64,000 nt of DNA from Panicum virgatum. Its lineage: Eukaryota; Streptophyta; Magnoliopsida; Poales; Poaceae. The stretch's first letter is position 1. Every line of letters starts with the position of its first letter. Shown here in pieces: positions 1 to 12,130 of this stretch. Below the pieces are notes generated by a model. The model ran no database searches, had not been told where the DNA came from, and saw only the letters and a list, made by a program, of their open reading frames with translations. Where the stretch lies: NCBI RefSeq assembly GCF_016808335.1, contig NC_053143.1:51367441-51431440 (forward strand). The letters are read 5' to 3'. The position numbers were made by a program, and so were the translations under genes.

Positions 1-111
1 TGGAGATCTGGATCTTCTGAGCTTGATGGAACCAGCCCATTTGGTTATGGGCTTGGCAATTCAGCTTCAGATGTTACAGCAAAGAGCTCAGCAGGTTACA
101 TGGGGCATTGA
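1..111 (+). CDS. C-terminal exon of a gene truncated by the window edge, possibly hnRNP/Musashi-like RNA-binding protein
   Basis: Frame 1 is open from the first base and ends at TGA 109-111, giving 36 residues rich in Gly, Ser and Ala. It contains the stretch SPFGYGLGNSASDVTAKSS followed by AGYMGH and the stop. From memory, plant hnRNP 27C/Musashi-like proteins (two RRMs and a Gly-rich tail) end in a similar 'YGLG..ASDV..KSSAGY' region, so this is my tentative family call. The RRM domains would lie to the left of the window and cannot be checked. Such proteins bind mRNA in the nucleus and cytoplasm. An alternative is that the true exon ends at an internal GT just before the TGA and splices onward, because the tail seems short compared with the relatives I recall. 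Confidence 0.5.
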   Translation, partial: WRSGSSELDGTSPFGYGLGNSASDVTAKSSAGYMGH

Positions 112-3100
112 CTGATAGAGGTTAGACATTTCCTTTCATGTGTTGTGATATCTTTGTCAACATTTTGTTAATCTTTGATAGTTTGTCAATTATTAGATTG
201 AAGTAGCTTGATTATACTACAATGCAATCTGTTGAAAAAGGAGAAATATTGACTGTAACCTGAATTTAAACAGTGATTCTGGATGAAGCACTTACATTCT
301 AATGCGTACTTGCACATAGAAACTTTGTTCATTTATTGTTGATCCGAACTATTGGTGCTGCTCTTAGTTCTGGGAACAATACAGAAATTTACTTATGACA
401 TTTGAATCTCTGTGAAGTCTGGACAAATATGTGCATGGTTAAGTAGTTACTTTCAATCTTCAATTATTTCATATATGGAACCTTTTTTTTCTTTCTTTCT
501 ATTTTGTGGTGCAACAGCTGCATAAGGTGCTAGTAATGGTTGCTCGATTAAACATTACAATTATTAGGACCTAGAAAATGCTAACGGGGGTATAGATTCA
601 CAATTTGACTGTAAATTTGAAGATGCTGTTAAAGTATCTCAATTTTACACTGGCTAGCTTCATCTGGGATGGCCATACAAGCATCATATCCACTATCAGC
701 TTACGTTTCTTAGTTTTAGTGTAACACTGGCTACTAATAAAAATTTCAATCCATTTTCTGACGAAGGCTTGCAATGTCATTCAGTCTAGTTCTGGACCTC
801 AAGTCATGTGGTATGCCACAAGTGTCCTGACATGGCTGGTTGTACAAGGGACTTCATTCCAATGTTGTAAACCTGAGCATGATCTCTTTAGCAAATTGAA
901 CAATTATTGATCAAAGTGACTTCATGAAGGCGTTTGTTCACACCTAAATATGTCTCTTTTTTTCTGTACAGATTTCTCTTATGAACTGCACCAACACAAA
1001 TTTTGAAAACATCAATAGCGGAATAGCCAACAGTGTTTACATGACTGTGCGTAAGCAAAAGCCTCAATTACATAGTGCTAGTCCAAAACTATGCCCTTTT
1101 CATATGCTACTATTGAACATTTGAACTTTAGCCCTGGCCTTTTTTCCAACTTGGGAAAGTAACTGACCCTAAATTTGTCCTTTTATAATCAGTTAGTTTC
1201 CCTGAAAATACTAGTACTGACACAAGCTAATATATCCGAAATTTGGTGGTTTGGACTGTTTTGGTGCTACTTACAGCCTTTTTTTAATCTTTTGGGCCTA
1301 GCTCCCTCTGCTGTTCCACAGCTCCCTTAAGCCACTTTGTTTGCTACGCCATTCGTTGCATCTGTGTCACGAGAGAGTCTTTGAATATGTTCTACGATTG
1401 CCTTTTTGGTTTTGTACAGGATGGTTTGTACTGACTAGTTTACTTCAAAAGTTGCTTGATCTGATCTGATGTGTGGGTTTCAACTAATCTGAATTTATAA
1501 CCAAAAGGTGCATTTTGTGCTTGCCTACTCTTCTTTCTGATGCAGTTTGGTAGCTACTTCGCAGCTTGAGGCCTCTGTCTTTGTGGGACAAACACATCAT
1601 TTTTGGGGGGGGGGGGGGGGGGGGTAGAATGGTAGCAGAGGGTTGGCCATTTTTATACTTAGCCTATTTTTTATTGCGAACTTCTAGTGCGATGAACTTC
1701 TAATGATTTTGTGAGGCACTCCTGCCCTTATTTCATTTGTGAAAATGATCAACTATTCCTGTAAGCTTATTGCATATGCAAAAATCAATCGCTAACTGTA
1801 CAAATGACACTAGACAAGCACAACTTTTTTGGTGCTCTTTATCTTGCTACATGTCTTGGCTTATTTACTAATCACTTGACTACTTTGCCTTGTGCAGGAA
1901 TGACGCCGCCTAGGAATCTTTCTTTCACATACAACATTTCTCATAATAGTTTCAGGAGAGGACTGAAGGTGCATCAGGTGCAAATTTTGAACCTCACATG
2001 ATTCACAGAGATGGGTTAGTTAATAGAGCTAACCAGGGGAGTCGGTCAAAGTGGTCAGATATATATATATCCTTGGAGGACCTTTTCAAACGTATTTGCG
2101 TTTTATGTAAGGCTTGAGATTGTGGGTTTTCGGATTTCCTACAGCGAGAGAGTTTAGGTTTTGGCAACCTTGGGTGTTTTTTGGTCGGATGAGATGATGT
2201 GAAGTTAAGATTGCGGGATATATATAATCTGCAGAGTGTTCAGTTGTACGGCGGCGCTGCCCCCCATATAGACCCACCCCTTTTGTCGGGTTTTTGTCGG
2301 TATAGTAGAGAAAACTGCTCTAGTAGCGTCCTTCGGATTTGTGTGCTAGCTGTTGTTATCAGAGGATGATAAGTTTTCACCTTTTCTTGGTTTTTTATCC
2401 TGTCTTACTGAAGTGTATGTACCAGAGGTCTGGTCTGTGTTTTTCCCTAGCGCAAACTTTTGAGGGGATGCCCCCTTCTGGGCCCCGGAGAATAATAATG
2501 CTGCTACAATATATTCTAATTCATTTGGAAGGCTTTTTCCAAGGCAGTTTTGAATCGCGTTCCAACATCTGGACATTCTGATTCCTGGCTGCAATTTGAC
2601 TGTGTGATGCTTATGTTCTCCAGGATCTATCTGTCTGGTGGACACTAGGTTGTGTCAGGTTCTCTTGCATTGCCTTTTTTGCTCATGATTCACCTTCCAC
2701 AGTGCTTACCATCCGTCACTGTCTCCTTTTGCTGTGTTGGAAAAAAATTGCTTTTAGTCCTTGCAATTTGGAATTCCCTCATTGTTAGAAAACAGTTTTT
2801 TGTTTCCTGATGTACTACTTTTGGATGAACTTGCTCCGGATAACTGCATGATATGGTTGGAAAAAATAGGAAACAATTTGAGGCTGGCTGAGATCCTTTG
2901 GATGCTTTTTTCTTTTTCTTTTTTTTTTGTATCGAAAAGATTAGGAAATAATATGATCTGGTTGTCTAATAAGACTCATGACTCAGGACACAGATTTGGT
3001 AATGCATGCTACCGTTGCATTGAGTGGCAGACACATGGGTCCCACAGGTCTTGGGCCCATATGTCAGCGACTCAATGTCACTGTCTTCACTGAATCCCCC

Positions 3101-3630
3101 TCTTTGACTCATGGTAGCAGCAAATGCAACATGCATAAAAAAAATACGTACGGTCCTAGAGGATTAGCAACCTTGATACTTTCAAAATAGTAGCAAAATA
3201 GTAGCTTGTACAATGAGAACTTGGAGTCACATATCCAAACTGGCGCCAGATTTTGATTGGGTGAGCGTGAGCCGTGCATGCGGATTTGTGTGGCCATATG
3301 CACCACACTATCAACTGAGAGCTGGAACAGCATGTTAGGAGACTGGGATCTGAATCCTCAGATGCTTTGAATTTGCGCTGAATGCTAAACGTCCCTGGAT
3401 AAATCCTCGTCTGAATTAAATCCATAGTAGAAGAAAGAATCTTGTCAGATGAGACACAGCTCCGAAAACTACCGCGGACCTGGTAATCAACAAGCAGTTG
3501 TTGCTGCAGGAGTGAAGATTGTGTCTGATCATACAACGGGAGTACAGATAAGAATCAGGGAGGACATCCTTCACAGATGGAAAGAAAGCAATTTTTTATG
3601 GCTTGGTTATATTCAGGGCAGATCCTACGA
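112..3630 (+). other. 3' flank and intergenic DNA after the truncated gene; no gene recognised
   Basis: AT-rich sequence with stops in all frames. Pyrimidine-rich tracts followed by AG, for example near 1896 (TTGTGCAG), could mark introns in a long 3' UTR of the gene ending at 111. No exon is supported by conserved protein sequence. The short open frames at 2339-2645 and 2761-3190 run in opposite strands over the same bases and show no recognisable domain. Confidence 0.5.
1605..1624 (+). repeat. Poly-G homopolymer of 20 bases
   Basis: An uninterrupted run of 20 G follows TTTT. Its length is likely to vary between individuals and assemblies. It is long enough to allow G-quadruplex formation. 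Confidence 0.9.
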
Positions 3631-4863
3631 AAACTAACGACGATTCAGAAAGAAAAGGAGAAATTTTGTCAAATTCTGGTGGAATTTGCAGAGCTTCCTC
3701 ACCTCAGTCTTCACCAAGCTTGAAGACACTGCTACGCCAGCTGCAAATCGATCGGCCGGCGGCGGTGGAGGGCGTACGTGCCCGTGCCCGTGTCCGCACC
3801 GATGGCCTCTTCCTTCTTTCCGGTCGCCGGTGGCGGCTTGAGCATCAAGACGGTGGTGGGTGCTGCCGTGGTTGCTGACCGCGGAGGCCCTGTCGGCTCG
3901 GCGCCAACGGCGATTCCGGCGGCAGAGGAAGGAAATGCGGCGAAAGCTTCTCATGGCGTGGCGTCCTTGCTCGGGAGGACATCGCCAGGCGGGCGCGGGC
4001 GGCGCAGCGGAAGCCATCGCCGCCTCGCCGCCGCCGGAATCGACGTGGATGATGGCGAGAATATTTTGCATATCGACCCCTCGAATGGATCCAGTATTTC
4101 GTAAGTAGCCCCTGTTATTTTCATAAACCCCCCTAACTTAAAGTTCTAGAAAACGAGAATTTTTAAGTTAACAAGATGGGAATCATGTAATTTCAGTCGT
4201 TAAATGCCAAATTTTTAATGTTCACTCTGCAAGCCTGCATTGGCTCTCTTCCCTCACAAGATTTATATGACGGCGGTGATTTCAAGGCTGTGACTATCAC
4301 CACCACATCATTCATGGTTCCTGAAGCAACATGAGCTCTTATCACGAGATTTTGTTCGAGACTTGAATGATGAAGATTCTTCAGGAAACAACATGAACTC
4401 CATCTTCCATGGTTCCTTGTTGAAGGAAAACAACGGAACAGACATTGGAAGACACACACAGATGCTAGCTAGAGATCCTCTCTTCAATTCGGTGGCTCCT
4501 GAAGCAGTTGGCATCGGATTCGCCTGGCAATTAATGATACTTGTCTGAAGCTTCTTCCACATTGGATTCGGATCAATTGACCAAAGAAGAACTCTGAAGC
4601 TGGCCGGCGGTCTGAAACTCCTCCATTGTTCTCGGCGAATGCGATGGCGAGGCTGCCTTTTGCCGGGCGGCCATCGCCATCCTTCGGTCGTTGGGGCTCG
4701 CTGCCGCATCGCGCTCTGCTCCGGCGGACCTCGACCTGGCCTCTCCGCCATGGCTCCTTGCAGCCCCCGCGCCTGACCGGCGACGACGACCGGCACCCCC
4801 TGCTGCAATCCCCGGCCGATCCTCGCCCGCACATATCCGATCCAACGGCTAAAAGGAGCCAAG

Positions 4864-4894
4864 GGGTGGACGGTATTTCAATTACCGTCCACCC
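4864..4894. repeat. Hairpin palindrome, copy 1 (imperfect)
   Basis: Arm GGTGGACGGTA and its reverse complement TACCGTCCACC flank a short imperfectly paired centre. It is the most diverged of the three copies. Confidence 0.85.
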
Positions 4895-5437
4895 GGTTGG
4901 GAATTCAGCTACCATCCACCCCTGGTCGCCGCGACTGCGCCGCCTCCGCTGGCTTGCCGCGGCTCGCCGGAGGGCCGCCGCGTCGTGGGGGTTCCTCTCG
5001 GTCATGCCCCTCCACCCGGAGACCTCCATTCTTGAATCCAATGCTTGCATTGCAGCAGCCACGACCTCGAGCCATGGCCACGCGGCGTCATGCTCTGCCT
5101 CCTAGTCCTTCCGGACATCAATCCGGCCGACGAGACGGCGCAGCCACGCAGCTCGAATGGTCCGCCGGCCGGCACCACACGTTCTCCTCCGTCTCCTGCT
5201 CCTCGCTGTCGCCACCATGGCCGCTGCGCCTGCATAAAGGCAAGCAAGAGCGCGAGAGCATGCATGGTGGCGCCGGCCGGCCGCAGAGTGTGGCGTGGCG
5301 GCGCACGCGGCCAGGAGCTGACCGAGGAGCGCTCAGCTCGCCGGTCATGGCCGCCGCTGCAACAAGCCTCTGCGACGGAGTGTCCGTGTCCCTCCGGCGA
5401 GCCAGCGGAGGCGGCACAGTTGCGACTGCGACGACCA

Positions 5438-5470
5438 GGGGTGGACGGTATTTGAAATACCGTCCACCCC
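5438..5470. repeat. Hairpin palindrome, copy 2 (perfect 16-bp arms)
   Basis: The arm GGGGTGGACGGTATTT (5438-5453) and its exact reverse complement (5455-5470) are separated by a single G. It is a 33-base, almost loopless inverted repeat. Confidence 0.95.
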
Positions 5471-5513
5471 AAGGCCCCCTGTACCCGTTGGATGGGCCAG
5501 TAGTTGCTCAGGG

Positions 5514-5542
5514 GGTGGACGGTATTTCAAATACCGTCCACC
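5514..5542. repeat. Hairpin palindrome, copy 3 (perfect 14-bp arms)
   Basis: The arm GGTGGACGGTATTT (5514-5527) and its exact reverse complement (5529-5542) are separated by a single C. It lies 43 bases after copy 2. A further half-copy (CACCGTCCACCCC) follows at about 5558-5572. Confidence 0.95.
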
Positions 5543-6110
5543 GGGCACCGGGTCGGCACCGTCCACCCCCCTGTCGCTGCAGGCACGCCGCCGCCGCCGC
5601 TCTCCGCGGCTCGCCGGAGCGCCACCGCTTCGCGGAGGTTCCTCCTCTCTGCATCTCATGTGCCTCCGCTACCTCCAGAGGGATCCTACATTCTTGACTC
5701 CGCCCCATGGTCGGCGTGCGGTACTCTCAGCTCTGCTCATGCCCGCGTGCGCCGCGCCGCGCGCCCGCGCCGGCCTACGCCGTGCTCTCGCCTCCATGAC
5801 CGCCGCGCGTGCACAGAGGGCGGAGGCTACAGCCGCAGCAGGTGCCATCGTGGTCTCCTGCACGCCAACAACGCCTCCTGCTGCACGCCGTGGCTCGCCG
5901 GAGCGCCGCTGCGAGCTTGCCAGCCTTGGCATGCAGCAGCCTCGGGATGCCATGCTATGCTCGTGGGCGTTGCCAAGGCCTCGAGCCCTTGGCTGCCTCA
6001 ATCCCGCGCGCCTCGCGGCGACGGTCACCAAGGCGTGTCCTCCCCCAATGGGATTGGGAATTGTTGGCTCCTGTCTGTTCATGTCAGGACTTGACTATAT
6101 TTATTTGCAG

Positions 6111-8600
6111 ACCAATGGTTGTCCATTGTTCAGGCTCCAGAGTCGAAGTAGTTGTGCGATTGCAGGTGTGATCATGCCTGAGTTTTTTTTTTATTTAGGC
6201 GCCGCTAGGACCTTGCTTACATGATGATTAGGGTCTTGTCTAGTTGCAATCACGGGCTAGAGGTAAAAGATGAAAACAAAAAGAGTTGCAGGCTTTCATA
6301 GCACAAACCACTGAGTTTTCAGAGCAATGTTCCACAGCACTTCAACATGGATGCAGTTTGCAGTAAGTTGTGTCTTGATATTGGTTTAATTAACTAATGG
6401 CCACAATTCTTCTCTATATTCAATATCAAGTTAGAGTTGATTTTTTTTTCTGAAGTTACTAGTACAAAGAACATATGATTTTTGAGTAGCCTATTCCTGT
6501 GTAATTATCATGATTATCTTTTGTCAAGTATGTTGGGTCCATGCATGAATGGATCTGGATGCCCGGAACCTGAATTTATTTAGGTATTTTATTTTCGAGT
6601 GCTTTAAATTGTGCGATGGTAGAACTAGGAGTATTATTGATTGAGCTTTCAGAAGACTCAAGGATATTCTTTTCAAGCTTCGCATTTAATCCTTGAAATA
6701 TAACTTGTTGCTTGTTGATTCCGAGCGCTCGAAAATTCTTGCGTTTCTTTCGTTCCAAATGACCCAGCACACCAATGTAATTAGTAGCACATTACAGAGC
6801 ACAAAACTACATACTTTCTAGAACTCTGAACCTTGCAGTGGGAGGAATTCACGCCTCTTGTAATGTCCAAACAGAGAACTTTGCAGGGTATTCAGAAATG
6901 AGTGTAAATATTCAGAGCTTTCTTCTCTTCAAGCAAACTCTGCCACCTTTGTTATTCCGTTGTCATTCACCTAGTGGATCGAAGCTTCAGTAATTGCAAC
7001 TGTGATGACCAAAAGAATTTCCAGTTTGCTAGCTCTCGTATGTCATCTGGATCATCTTGTTCGGTCTGCAATTTGAAGATGCTACTTGAGACGGGCGATG
7101 GGTGGTGTCACTGTCAGGTTCTTGTGCCTTCAACTCCCATGGCCTCCTACAGTTGCATCAAAATTATTCATGTCCAACAGACGATTGTGACTCGGTTTCT
7201 GGGGACATGGAGCTGCCAAGCCACCGCGGTAGTTTTCGATGCTCTGCAGTCTGCAGACATGGTGTGCTACCACTGCTGACGAGAACGATGGCACCACGCC
7301 AGTTGCCGGAGCCATCCTGAATTGCTTAATTTTGCTGCGAGCAACAACTCCAGGTGACAGCCTGACAGGTTTCAAGTTTCTCAACAGTACTGAAAAAGCG
7401 TCAGTGTCTGCCATCGTCGCCAACAACAGGTACCGAAGATGTGCAGGAATTTCGATGCAAAAGGCCATAGTTGTTCACATTCTTATGGCCTACAAGCATT
7501 GTTAGCATGGGCTTTTGTACTGTATATCACTAGTGTAGTGCTCTCCTCTTCATCCTGCGTTCTAGAGAACTTTATTCAGATTCATCTGGTCAATATTTTT
7601 GGGACGTTGGATCTATTCACCCATCTATATCAATTTGCAGACCATTTTTATTCAGCATGCAACATTTTTCTTGTGAAGCCAGAACATCTTTTTTTTCTTA
7701 CGTGGAACATTTGTTTTTCTGAAACGTAACACTCATAATTGAACTTGTGGAAATTTTTTCTCCAGAAAAACGTTTTTTTGTCTTCATTGGAACTTTTTTC
7801 CTTCAGGATAGATACCATTTTTTTACTTGAAAGAATCTTTTCTTTGGAACACTCACAAATTCGGTAGATGGCAAATTTGTATATGCTAAGAACGAAATTC
7901 CTATTTGGAAATTTTCATCGTCAGATTATTCAAACAATTTCTTCATGAATAGTTTATGAAGTTTATAGAACATTTTTACTTTTAAGCTAGTGCGCTGCCA
8001 TCACTTATAAGGACTTGCAGAGGTTAGCACAGAAATTTGTGGTGTGGTTCAGCCGCTGCTTGATTGTCATTGTTGCTACATAGCCATCTGTGGTTACGGA
8101 ACGTCATCATCAAGAAGAGTTGCAGGGTATCCAGGTAGGCTTAGACTTGGCCCATTCGAGAAAATGAAAAAATAAAAGAGGAAAGCACACAAATTAAAGG
8201 AGAAGGAAAACAACGCCCGATAAATCAACAGGACAGGAAAAAAAGGCGACTGGTGTGTGTGTGTGTGCACGCGCGTGTGTTTTCCAAAATGTGGAATTTC
8301 AAGTGAGCATCAGCGTTTAGAAGAATTGTAATACTTTACAATTATGTAAGACCTTGTAGCATATCTGTATTGCACCTTTGGCAATTTTGTACTCACGCAC
8401 TAAACATTTCCCCCCTTTCTACTGATCCATAGAATTATGAAACTTTGAATTACGTAATGGGCGCACCAAAGGATGAAATCATGTGGTTAGTCACTGCATC
8501 TATGCTTATGCCATCTATAGCTCACTATGAAGACCCTAATAATATACAATACTGATGTAGGCGATTTAAAAGTGAAACAACTCTAAGATGACCACATCTC
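6111..8600. other. AT-rich intergenic DNA; no gene seen
   Basis: No reading frame longer than about 110 codons exists and none resembles a known protein. Short strings here (ATTCAGAAATGAGTGTAAAT near 6893) recur near 12388, so part of 6.8-7.5 kb probably belongs to a dispersed repeat. A short GT/GC-rich simple repeat lies near 8251-8280. Confidence 0.5.
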
Positions 8601-9011
8601 GATGATTCTAGGGATGTAAATAATGCTTGAAGAAAGTTATAGTAAGGAATTGTCATAAACCTAAAAGATAAATTTCTTATATTGTCGTGTTTTTAACTAT
8701 TTATGTATTAGACCAAGCTTCAAACGGATATTCAATTCTACTGGCACAATGTACACAAAATGCTTGTAGTTAGTAGGTTACCACTCTTTCTTAATTTATG
8801 TTTCCCTATTTGTACTACAATTATTCTAATAAAGAACATGTAACGTTTTCTCACACCAAGTTGTAATATATAAAAGAATGTTGCCAAGGGGTCGCCGATG
8901 CACGTACACACAAACATACATACTATGCGGTGTCCTTCAACATGGTTTTACCAAATTTGACAGCAACCACGTTCTCATTCAATCAAGTGCAATGTACGCG
9001 TCAAAGTAAGA

Positions 9012-9019
9012 TATATATA
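9012..9019 (+). promoter_or_regulatory. TATA box of the first YUCCA gene
   Basis: TATATATA lies about 115 bases before the ATG, followed by a C-rich stretch and an A/C-rich leader. The same arrangement stands before the second gene copy, so the core promoter was duplicated with the gene. Confidence 0.6.
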
Positions 9020-9133
9020 CTCCCCCTCCCTTAACAACACTTCACACAATCCATCAAACAAACAACAATAACCATTTCCTCAAGTCCTACATCCACATCT
9101 TCCCCTAGAACTTCAGTAGCTCTCTCGTTCCCA

Positions 9134-10831
9134 ATGGAGGAGCAGACCGTAGTCCTCATCGTGGGCGCAGGACCAGCAGGCCTCACAACAGCGGCATGCC
9201 TCACCCAACTTAGTATCCCTTATGTCATTGTTGAGCGTGAAGATTGTAGTGCATCGCTGTGGCGCAACCGTGCTTATGACCGCCTAAAGCTACACCTTGC
9301 AAAGGAGTTTTGTGAGTTGCCCCACATATCATACCCGGCGGATGCCCCAACCTACATCCCAAAGGATCAGTTTGTGAAGTACCTAGACAACTACATTGAG
9401 TGTTTCAACATTCGGCCAAAGTATCATACTGCCATTGAGTCATGCTCATACGACAAAGTTAGAAAATGTTGGTTTGGCATGGCACGTGACATGACAACAT
9501 TGGTGGTGGTCAGGTTCATGGCTAGGTTTCTTGTTGTTGCAAGTGGTGAGAATAGTGCAGCAAACATTCCTATTATCCCTGGGCTGCATGAGTTTTCTGG
9601 AGAGGCTATTCACTCATCAAGGTACAAATCAGGCACCTCCTACTCGGGGAAGAATGTACTTGTGGTTGGGTGTGGCAACTCTGGAATGGAAATCGCCTAT
9701 GACCTTGCATCGCATGGTGCCAATACATCCATTGTTGTCCATAGCCTGGTATGTGTGCTATTCCTTTTGCATTTAAAGGAACATATGCAACATTAGTTTA
9801 ACTGTGTGACAAAGTTCTTAATTTGAGGTAAAGTGAGCATTCATTCATAATATGAGAGTTTGAACTTGTCATAATTTTACAAAGGAAATTGATGTATATA
9901 GTATTATTATAGAAAAATATGGTATCACATTTTCAGACAAGCTAAAGTTCTATACGCATTTATGTTGGTGTGCTCTTACAAAATATATTTATTATAGAAA
10001 AATGTGGTATCACAGTTTCAGACAGGCTAAAGTTCTATACGCATTTATGTTGGTGTGCTCTTACAAAATATATTTCTTAGACGCGTTATCTGCATGCAGG
10101 TACACATAATGACCAAAGAGATAATTCGGTTGGGCATGACATTGGTCCAACATATACCATTAAATGTTGTGGACGATCTTCTTGTGAGGATGTCAGGTTT
10201 TGTGTTTGGAGACTTGTCAAGGCATGGCATTGTGAGACCAAAATTAGGTCCTCTTCTCCTCAAGGCAAAAACCGGTCGATATGCTGTGATTGATGTTGGG
10301 ACAATCGGTTTAATTAAGGATGGCGCTATCAAAGTGAGCATATTTCCTCTTATGAAAACATTTATATAGTGAAGTTTCTTCATCAATTTATTCAATTTTT
10401 TTTATATCTTCAGGTGCTTGGAAATATTTCCAAAATTAAGGGCAACATAGTTGAATTTGAAGGTGGGAAGGAAAATGCTTTTGATGCCATTGTGTTTGCG
10501 ACTGGATATAAAAGCATGGCCAATACATGGCTCAAGGTACATATATAACAACATTAACGTTTGGTCTACCGTGCAACAAAATTAATTTACATAACAATTG
10601 AGTAATCAGCGTTTTAACAAATTTATATATTTTTGTTGTAATTGGTGACTCCAGAATGGTGAAAGCATGTTGAACAATGATGGATTACCTAAAAAGGAAT
10701 TCCCAAATCACTGGAAGGGTGCAAATGGACTCTATTGTGTTGGCTTGGCAAAAAGAGGACTGGCCGGTATTGCCATGGATGCCAAGAATATTGCCAATGA
10801 CATCTTGTCTAGCTACCATTCATATACATGA
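9134..10831 (+). CDS. YUCCA10/11-type flavin monooxygenase, copy A (auxin biosynthesis)
   Basis: Four exons join in frame: 9134-9748, 10100-10333, 10414-10536 and 10655-10831. All introns are GT-AG and phase 0. The product has 382 residues, matching the roughly 380-390 of YUCCA10/11 proteins. Visible motifs are the FAD-binding GAGPAG (residues 11-16), the FMO-type motif beginning FSGEAIH (about 154-164), the NADPH-binding GCGNSG (179-184) and FATGY (311-315). The family converts indole-3-pyruvate to indole-3-acetic acid in the cytosol or at the ER, using FAD, NADPH and oxygen, as the last step of the main auxin pathway. The start ATG sits in CCAATGG, and the upstream sequence is conserved with copy B. 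I see no frame break, so the copy looks functional. The exact paralogue number within the YUCCA family is inferred. Confidence 0.9.
9908..10077 (+). repeat. 85-bp tandem duplication in intron 1 of YUCCA copy A
   Basis: Two nearly identical units start at 9908 and 9993 (TATAGAAAAATATGGTATC and TATAGAAAAATGTGGTATC). They end just before the intron 1 acceptor at 10099. The equivalent intron of copy B has only a single related segment. Confidence 0.8.
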
Positions 10832-11229
10832 TATCTAGACGTAATAGATAGATAGATAGATTTAACTGTATTGTTGAAAGCAGTGATGCTATCTTCTAGT
10901 CATATTGTGAGGTGTATATATGCTATCAATCAAGTTTTTTTTCTATATATTTTGTGTAAAATATTGCCATGAGCATTCTATGTGTAATATTGTGGGTTTT
11001 AACCCTGCCATTTACTCATTGATATGATTGTTGCTGTATACTTTTTGAATTGATCCTAAGTATGTATGTTGCAACGCTAAATGTTCATATTTGGTGAATA
11101 GATTGGATCCACTGAGATCATCGTTTTGTGCAATTTTTATGAATTATTAAAATTTTGAAAAATTTACCCCAAGGTTGTTTTTGCAAATAGTTCCCTAAAT
11201 TTAGCTGCACATGATAAAAAAAGAATATT
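10832..11229. other. 3' UTR and flank of YUCCA copy A
   Basis: The first 100 bases or so after the stop match the 3' flank of copy B (AACTGTATT, TATCTTCTAG, CATATT), marking the right side of the duplicated unit. A short GATA tetranucleotide run is at 10844-10860. No gene is seen. Confidence 0.6.
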
Positions 11230-12130
11230 ACAGATAATGACCTACTAAATCACATGGTGCCTTCACCGCAACAATCCTTTCGCAAAAGGCCCGCTTCACA
11301 TTCACGGTGCTTCTGCACCTGAAGATAACGATTGCTGGAGCATGCCAGCGGGCGGCGGTGGCGGCGGCAGCAGTGGCTGAGTGCAGAGAAGTCGGTGCAT
11401 GGCCCTGCAGCCTCCGGGTCAACGGTGAGGTCGATCAAGGCGGTGAAGGAGACGACGGATGGGCGAGAGCGTATCATGGCGTGCCTTGATTGGGAGGACG
11501 CGCCGCCGCGGTGGCGGGCGGCGGCGACGCGCTGTTGAAGTATGCTCGCCCCCACCTTCCTCCACCTCCCCACGGCTCCGGCAGCCTCTGCCGCCACCCT
11601 CCACCACCAACCACTCCCGCTGCCGCGCCGCCTGTCCAATGCCGGCGCCGGCGCCTTCTCCTCGCCCCCACCGCTAGCCACCGCCCCCCGCCCATCGGAT
11701 GTCCGGCCCTGCTCAGAAGGCAGCGCGGAGCTCCGCCTCACCCTCCGCCGTCCAACCCGCCTCCACCGCCGGGCTACCGCCACCCCGGCCCTCTCCTACA
11801 GGTCCGGTGGCCATTGCAACATCGGCAACCCAAAACCTAAAGTCCGCCGCCCGCCCGCCACCACCCCGGCCGCTGCCGACCTCGCCGCTGGCCGCTCCCC
11901 CACCAATCGCCCCTCCTTGGCAGCCTCCCCTCCCTCTCCTCCTCCCCTAGCTCGCCAGCGGCGGGGTCATGAGGAGGAAGAAGAACAGTGTTCTTCTGCC
12001 TCCCCCCTCGACGCAACACGTCGTCCCCGCATATGCGGGGAATAGATTTCCCGCCATTACCGACGCCAGAATCAGCATGGACCGCGGTGAGAATGTTTTG
12101 CAAATCAACCCCTAGAAAGGATAGAATACT
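11230..12130. repeat. GC-rich repeat block between the YUCCA copies
   Basis: Overlapping open frames on both strands encode Arg/Pro/Ala-rich low-complexity sequence with no domain. Its right edge (GAATGTTTTGCAAATCAACCCCT, shown here as two parts: GAATGTTTTGCA and AATCAACCCCT) resembles the edge of the block ending near 4130. A weakly similar inverted sequence (GGTTGTTTTTGCAAATAG) lies at 11173-11190. This fits a decayed Mutator-like element that carried GC-rich DNA, but the boundaries are not proven. Confidence 0.4.

Larger units (their letters stand above)
3634..6110. repeat. GC-rich, repeat-built block with no credible gene
   Basis: Base composition jumps to GC-rich, and long open frames appear on both strands, as expected by chance in such DNA. 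The proteins are low-complexity (Arg, Ala, Pro) and conflict with each other. The block contains diverged copies of the same modules: the string GGCTCGCCGGAG recurs near 4962, 5608 and 5892, and a reverse-oriented relative of 4919-4990 lies near 5397-5440. Three hairpin palindromes are embedded in it. At its left part, 4030-4130 matches 12064-12170 imperfectly (GAGAATATTTTGCA, then ATCGACCCCT). This suggests a dispersed element, possibly Mutator-like with captured GC-rich DNA. I could not define terminal repeats or a target duplication for the whole block. Confidence 0.5.

Noticed and set aside
3634..6224. Many long open frames on both strands (up to about 270 codons)
   Set aside because: They overlap in opposite strands, are low-complexity Arg/Ala/Pro sequence, lack domains and follow the high GC content of a repeat block.
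11228..12103. Open frames of 60-177 codons between the YUCCA copies
   Set aside because: Same pattern of GC-driven frames on both strands, with no recognisable protein or splice structure.
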